The translations under genes were made by a program, and so were the position numbers. 64,000 nt of DNA from Nocardia mangyaensis (lineage in GTDB: Bacteria > Actinomycetota > Actinomycetes > Mycobacteriales > Mycobacteriaceae), in assembly GCF_001886715.1 (NCBI RefSeq), contig NZ_CP018082.1, positions 1,178,001 through 1,242,000 on the forward strand, given 5' to 3'. Below, one piece after another: positions 60,090 to 64,000 of this stretch; within the stretch, counting starts at the first letter, position 1; each line of letters starts with the position of its first letter. Under the pieces are notes generated by a model. That model made no database searches. It was given only the letters and a program-made list of their open reading frames with translations, and was not told the DNA's origin.

Positions 60090-60893
60090 ATGAACGGGAT
60101 CCGATCGATCATGGCGGTGCTCGTCGCCGTCGGACTCGGCGCGGGGGCGCTGAGCGCGGCCGCGCCCGCCTCGGCCGCCGAGACCCCTACCGTGGTGCTG
60201 GTGCACGGCGCCTTCGCCGACACCACCAGCTGGGACGGCGTCGCGGCGAACCTGCGCGCGGACGGCTATCACGTTGTCGTGCCGGACAATCCACTGCGCG
60301 GCCCGGCCAATGACGCCGCTGCCGTCGAACGCGCGATCGCCGGGATCGACGGGCCGATCGTGCTGGTCGGGCACTCCTATGGCGGCGCGGTGATCACCAA
60401 TGTCGAGGACCCCGATGTGACCGCGCTGGTCTATATCGCCGGCTTCGCCCCCGAACAGGGCGAACCCGCCCAGTTGTTGCTCGACCCGATCAGGTTCCCC
60501 GGTAGCCGTCTGCTGCCACCGGTCCTGCAGCTGGCCGTCGTCGAGGACCCGCAGGGTATCGACGGCAAGAACCTCGACGGCTACGTCGACCCCGCGTACT
60601 TCCACGAAGTGTTCGCGCCGGACGTCAGCGATGCCACCGCCGCCGACATGATCGCCCACCAGCGCTCCATCGCCGTCGCGGCCAACATCGAGCCCTCCGG
60701 TCCGGCCGCGTGGACCCGACTGCCCAGCTGGTACCTCGTCTCCGGCGCCGACCAGGTGATCCCGCCCGCATCCCAGCGCTTCATGGCCGACCGGATCGGC
60801 GCCACCACCACCGAGATCCCCGCCTCCCACGCCTCCCTGGTCTCCCAGCCCGAGGCCGTCGCCACCGTCATCACCGCGGCGGCCACGAGCTGA
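60090..60893 (+). CDS. Secreted alpha/beta hydrolase
   Basis: A 267-aa exported hydrolase. Signal peptide MAVLVAVGLGAGALSAAAPASAA is followed by VVLVHGAFADTTSWDGV, nucleophile GHSYGG, acid in SGADQVIPP and His in ASHASLVS. Related proteins include salicylate esterase-like and haloalkane-degradation-type hydrolases; the substrate is unknown. GGTAGGAGAGG precedes the ATG. Confidence 0.9.
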   Translation: MNGIRSIMAVLVAVGLGAGALSAAAPASAAETPTVVLVHGAFADTTSWDGVAANLRADGYHVVVPDNPLRGPANDAAAVERAIAGIDGPIVLVGHSYGGAVITNVEDPDVTALVYIAGFAPEQGEPAQLLLDPIRFPGSRLLPPVLQLAVVEDPQGIDGKNLDGYVDPAYFHEVFAPDVSDATAADMIAHQRSIAVAANIEPSGPAAWTRLPSWYLVSGADQVIPPASQRFMADRIGATTTEIPASHASLVSQPEAVATVITAAATS

Positions 60894-60969
60894 CTCGGTC
60901 AGCGGGTCGCATGGCGGATCCAGACAGTGGGTTCCACGTAGACGGCGGAGTCATGTCGGTAGGTGTCTC

Positions 60970-60981
60970 TAGTCTGTCGAC
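60970..60981 (+). promoter_or_regulatory. Predicted leaderless -10 element of the DUF4304-like gene
   Basis: TAGTCT (60970-60975) followed by 6 nt (GTCGAC) and the ATG. No Shine-Dalgarno sequence. Confidence 0.5.
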
Positions 60982-61647
60982 ATGGTCGGACCGGACTCGG
61001 CGCTACGCCGCTTGACGCGTGATGTGGGAAAACTCCTGCAGCCCTACGGATTCGACGGCAGCGAGGCCACGTGGGTGCGGGTCGCGCCGGGTGGTGTCGC
61101 CTCGGTCCGGCGCACCAGGATCGTGCGCACCTGGACCGACGGCCACCAGATCCTGCGCTTCGGCCTCGGTCTGGCCGCCACCCCCACCGCCTGGTGGGAA
61201 TTCGCCACCTGGCGCAACACCACGCTCGGCCTGCCACCGACCCCACTCGAACAGGCCATCGGGCCCGGCCTGATCGACGAACGCGCCCTGCCCGCCGACC
61301 TCACCGACCCGTGGTCTCTCCGCGTCGACCCGACCCGTGCGGGCAACCCCGCCCTGCAAGCCGACGTCGACACCATTCGCGCCGACCTGCCCCGCCGTGT
61401 CCACGCCTACGCCCGCCGAGCGCTGCGCCTGCTCGAACCCGACGGCTACCTCCACGAACTGCTCGCCGACTCGAACCCCACTCTCGGCACCAGGGAGGCC
61501 ATCGTCGTCCTGCTCGCCGACCACGGCCCGACCGCTCAGCTCGACGAGGCGATCGCCGCACTGCACACCGCCCTCGCGGAACTGGACGAATCGACCTACG
61601 CCGAGGAGGTCATCGACTACGTCCGCCGTCGCGCCGCCCTCGTCTGA
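60982..61647 (+). CDS. DUF4304-like protein
   Basis: A 221-aa cytoplasmic protein. The N-terminal LRRLTRDVGKLLQPYGFDGS and the pattern of an alternating strand region fit DUF4304, a family often carried by toxin-immunity or bacteriophage-linked loci, but no such partner is seen here. The C-terminal half is helical. Divergent neighbours: secreted hydrolase before it, TetR convergent after it. Confidence 0.75.
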   Translation: MVGPDSALRRLTRDVGKLLQPYGFDGSEATWVRVAPGGVASVRRTRIVRTWTDGHQILRFGLGLAATPTAWWEFATWRNTTLGLPPTPLEQAIGPGLIDERALPADLTDPWSLRVDPTRAGNPALQADVDTIRADLPRRVHAYARRALRLLEPDGYLHELLADSNPTLGTREAIVVLLADHGPTAQLDEAIAALHTALAELDESTYAEEVIDYVRRRAALV

Positions 61648-61759
61648 GACCCGTCGCCACCCGGACTGAACCTTTGCCGTTCGCCCCGACCTGGATCGCG
61701 GAGCTGGTCCGGCGCGAGAGGGCGCGACCCGCCGCCGATGCTCGGTTCGGCTGGTGAGT

Positions 61760-62404
61760 TCACGAATCCGCGGTTCGCCCTGCCGATTCGGGCGCGTCGC
61801 CGCTGGACGTCGATTCCTCGGTGAGCAGCAGGCGGATGATGTCGGCCCATTCGCGCAGGGTGGTGCGGACCGAGGTGTCGGAGGTGCGCAGGACGCGGGA
61901 GGCGACCGTGCCGCGCAGGACGGTGATCGTCAGGTTGCGGATGGTGGGGTAGCGGGGGTGGGCGACGATGTCGGGGCCGAACAGGTCGTCGACCACGCGG
62001 TACAGGTCGCGGCCCGCGGCGCGTTCGGCTTGTTCGAGGGCGGCGGCCAGTTCGGGATCGGTGCGGGCGGCGGCCCAGAGTTCGAGTTCGGCCTGGGCCG
62101 AGGGGCGGGTCATGGATTCGTAGAGGGCCGCGAGGGCGCGGTCCAGCGGGTCGGTGTCGGGGCCGAGGCGGTCGGCGGCGGCGCGGGCGGCTAGTTCGTT
62201 GCGGTGCACGAGGGTCTCGACCAGTGCTTTCGTCAGGGCGGCGACCGTGGGGAAGTGGTGGAGCAGCGCGCCGCGGCTGAGGTCGGCGGCGTCCTGTACC
62301 GCGACGGTGGTCAGCGCCGGGTAGCCGCGGCGGATCAGCAGATCGATCGCCGTGTCGAGGATGCGGGCCCTGGTGGCCTGCCGCTGTGCTTCGCGCGATG
62401 TCAC
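61760..62404 (-). CDS. TetR family regulator of the crotonase divergon
   Basis: A 214-aa repressor with ARILDTAIDLLIRRGYPAL, then helix-turn-helix DAADLSRGALLHHFPTVAALT. GTG at 62404 has AGAGAGG upstream; the open frame beyond it is unlike the family and overlaps the operator. Divergent from the crotonase gene with 116 bp between, holding overlapping palindromes. Confidence 0.9.
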   Translation of the reverse strand: MTSREAQRQATRARILDTAIDLLIRRGYPALTTVAVQDAADLSRGALLHHFPTVAALTKALVETLVHRNELAARAAADRLGPDTDPLDRALAALYESMTRPSAQAELELWAAARTDPELAAALEQAERAAGRDLYRVVDDLFGPDIVAHPRYPTIRNLTITVLRGTVASRVLRTSDTSVRTTLREWADIIRLLLTEESTSSGDAPESAGRTADS

Positions 62405-62447
62405 TGGCGGCCTCTCTGGTTGGTCGACCGTGCGGCCGAGAATTTCA

Positions 62448-62467
62448 CAGTCACTATTGACTGTCAA
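62448..62467. promoter_or_regulatory. Operator between TetR and crotonase genes
   Basis: Two overlapping palindromes: CAGTCACTATTGACTG (62448-62463, perfect 6-bp arms) and TTGACTGTCAA (62457-62467, perfect 5-bp arms around T). Either could bind the TetR dimer. Confidence 0.6.
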
Positions 62468-62520
62468 TCGTCCGGTCCGTCATGCTCGGTCCATTCCCGG
62501 CCGATCCGAAGGGACCCATC

Positions 62521-63537
62521 GTGTCGAACAGCAGCAACCCCGGCGACCGCCCCGCGGCGTGGTACGAGAACTGGACCGAAGGGCCCGACTCGCCGTGGCG
62601 GCACCGTCCGGAACCCGACTTCGACCACGAGTACTCCACGCTGACCTACGAGCGTGACGGTCGGATCGCCCGGATCACCTTCAACCGGCCGGAGCGGGGC
62701 AACGCGATCACCCCGCACACTCCGCGCGACCTCGCGCACGCGGTCGAACGCGCCGATCTCGATCCGCGCGTGCACGTCATCCTGGTCTCCGGGCGCGGCA
62801 AGGGATTCTGTGGCGGCTACGACCTCGACCTGTTCGCCGAGCAGGGTTTCGGCGGTGTCGACGGGCCGGACGAGGTCGCCGGCACGGTGCTCGATCCGGT
62901 CGTCAACGCGGTCAACCACAATCCGCACGGTGTCTGGGATCCGATGATCGACTACGCGATGATGAGCCGGTTCACCAAGGGATTCGCCAGCCTCCTGCAC
63001 GCGAACAAGCCGACCGTCGCCAAACTGCACGGCTTCGCCATCGCCGGCGGCACCGACATCGCCCTGCACGCCGACCAGATCATCTGCGCCGACGACACCA
63101 AGATCGGCTACCCGCCCACCCGGACCTGGGGCGTTCCGGCCGCGGGCCTGTGGGCGCATCGACTGGGCGATCAGCGTGCCAAGCGACTGCTGTTCACCGG
63201 CGACTGCATCAGCGGCGCGCAGGCGGCCGAATGGGGTCTGGCGGTCGAGTCCTGCCCGGCCGCCGAACTCGACGAACGCACCGAGGCTTTGGTCGCGCGG
63301 ATCGCCCGGATGCCGGTGAACCAGTTGATGATGACCAAGCTGGCGCTCAACGCCGCGCTCAACGCCCAGGGCGTCGCCAACTCGGCCATGATCAGCACCG
63401 CCTTCGACGGCGTCTCGCGCCACACCCGCGAGGGGTACGCCTTCCAGACGCGCGCCGCGACGGTCGGTTTCCGCGAGGCGGTGCGGGAGCGCGACGAGCC
63501 CTTCGGGGACCACAAGCGCGCTCAGTTCGAACGCTGA
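62521..63537 (+). CDS. Crotonase / enoyl-CoA hydratase family protein
   Basis: A 338-aa crotonase-fold enzyme for an acyl-CoA substrate. Oxyanion elements are SGRGKGFCGGYDLDLF and HGFAIAGGTDIALHADQI. At the usual catalytic-Glu position the sequence is WGVPAAGLWAHRLG, without an obvious Glu, so it may not be a simple hydratase. GTG at 62521 has GAAGGGA upstream; an ATG at 62482 is possible. An extra N-terminal 45 residues (WYENWTEGPDSPWRHRPEPD) precede the core. Confidence 0.88.
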   Translation: MSNSSNPGDRPAAWYENWTEGPDSPWRHRPEPDFDHEYSTLTYERDGRIARITFNRPERGNAITPHTPRDLAHAVERADLDPRVHVILVSGRGKGFCGGYDLDLFAEQGFGGVDGPDEVAGTVLDPVVNAVNHNPHGVWDPMIDYAMMSRFTKGFASLLHANKPTVAKLHGFAIAGGTDIALHADQIICADDTKIGYPPTRTWGVPAAGLWAHRLGDQRAKRLLFTGDCISGAQAAEWGLAVESCPAAELDERTEALVARIARMPVNQLMMTKLALNAALNAQGVANSAMISTAFDGVSRHTREGYAFQTRAATVGFREAVRERDEPFGDHKRAQFER

Positions 63538-63539
63538 GG

Positions 63540-64000
63540 TCAGGGCAGCACGTGGGGAATGAGGTGCGGTGCCTGCTGGGCGACCAGCGTCCCGAGGTAG
63601 GCGCCCGTGTAGTACCCGGCGTAGGTGCCGACCACGCCGCCGATGACGCCACCGGCGACCGCGCCGACCGGCACGCTCAGACCTCCGGTGGGCAGGGCCA
63701 GCGGGGTGGCCAGGGCGGTGCCGCCCGCCACACCGAGGGCGACGCCGGTGATGCCGCCGATCACCTGGCCCGCGGTCGAGCCGAGGTAGGTGGCGTTCTC
63801 CTCCGGGCTGGCGATCGGCGCCGCGGCGGCCACCGGCTGGGCGGCCAAGGGGGCGACCGCAGCTGCCGGCCGCGCGACGGGCGCCGTGACGGCGGGCTGC
63901 CATGCGCTGGAGATCGGCTGTGCCGCAAGGTATTCGGCTGAGTCTTCGGTGAAGTCGTCAGCGATCGGAGCGGCCGTCGCGGCGATCGCGCGCTCCGGCG
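63540..64000 (-). CDS. Ala/Pro- and Gly-rich protein, N-terminus outside the window
   Basis: The reverse frame is open to the window edge, giving at least 152 codons; the true start lies beyond 64000. The visible N-terminal part is Ala/Pro-rich (AWQPAVTAPVARPAAAVAP). The C-terminal part has Gly-zipper-like repeats (GQVIGGITGVALGVAGG, GAVAGGVIGGVVGTYAG) that could insert in a membrane. Such proteins are frequent in Nocardia envelopes; function unknown. Confidence 0.65.
   Translation of the reverse strand, partial: PERAIAATAAPIADDFTEDSAEYLAAQPISSAWQPAVTAPVARPAAAVAPLAAQPVAAAAPIASPEENATYLGSTAGQVIGGITGVALGVAGGTALATPLALPTGGLSVPVGAVAGGVIGGVVGTYAGYYTGAYLGTLVAQQAPHLIPHVLP

Overview
The window is chromosomal DNA from a high-GC actinomycete that makes mycolic acids, most likely a Nocardia or a close Nocardiaceae relative. 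The evidence is a Nocardia/Rhodococcus-type 16S rRNA, the order atpD-atpC-DUF2550-cob(I)alamin adenosyltransferase-murA-rrn (the layout around mycobacterial rrnA), and KasA-like, FadD32-like, DesA1-like and DesA3-like lipid genes. No tRNA, CRISPR array, prophage or intact insertion sequence was seen.

Layout. 1-4487: end of the ATP synthase operon, a small DUF2550 membrane protein, a PduO-type adenosyltransferase and murA, whose Cys-to-Asp active site predicts fosfomycin resistance. 4488-10180: a complete rrn operon (two promoters, leader, 16S, tRNA-free spacer, 23S, 5S, strong terminator); the long RNase III processing stems around 16S and 23S can be read directly, and the 16S carries a compensated change in its central pseudoknot. 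10394-13275: exported YdcF-like protein, DUF574 methyltransferase, PAS-GGDEF protein. 13302-17697: divergent lipid locus with an acyl-ACP desaturase facing a KasA/B-like synthase and a FadD32-like fatty acyl-AMP ligase, without pks13. 17752-25244: LCP, YceI, MFS, DUF72, DUF1707, DUF4254 and acyl-CoA dehydrogenase genes. 25551-32247: membrane proteins, including a tandem paralogue that has decayed, a TerD-AIM24 fusion, an acetyltransferase-like remnant and an amidase. 32453-33152: a MarR gene and a cupin gene that look fused head to head by a deletion. 33221-35771: a Mn/Fe-type ABC importer with a DtxR/IdeR-like box inside a predicted leaderless promoter. 35802-44172: small enzymes, two alpha/beta hydrolases, a TetR-fabH divergon with two operators, TerD, and an OafA-like acyltransferase.

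44254-51775 is the most striking unit: a translationally coupled operon encoding an NfeD/YqiJ-like membrane protein, a flotillin (YqiK-like) and a 1,674-residue DUF3686-type AAA+ ATPase. 52049-55297 holds a DesA3-like desaturase, a TetR regulator with palindromic operators and a duplicated DUF5994 protein. 55431-57007 contains metF between two gene fragments (the biotinyl end of pyruvate carboxylase and part of an ABC-F ATPase). 57050-64000 holds a large phytase-esterase-like lipoprotein, RidA, a secreted hydrolase, a DUF4304-like protein, a TetR-crotonase divergon and the C-terminal part of an Ala/Pro/Gly-rich protein that runs off the window.

Several genes (murA, the metal-binding lipoprotein, amidase, TerD, DUF4304-like, a 114-residue hypothetical) have a TANNNT -10 element 6-7 nt before the start codon, which suggests leaderless transcripts. 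All family names come from recognising motifs by eye; no database search was run.
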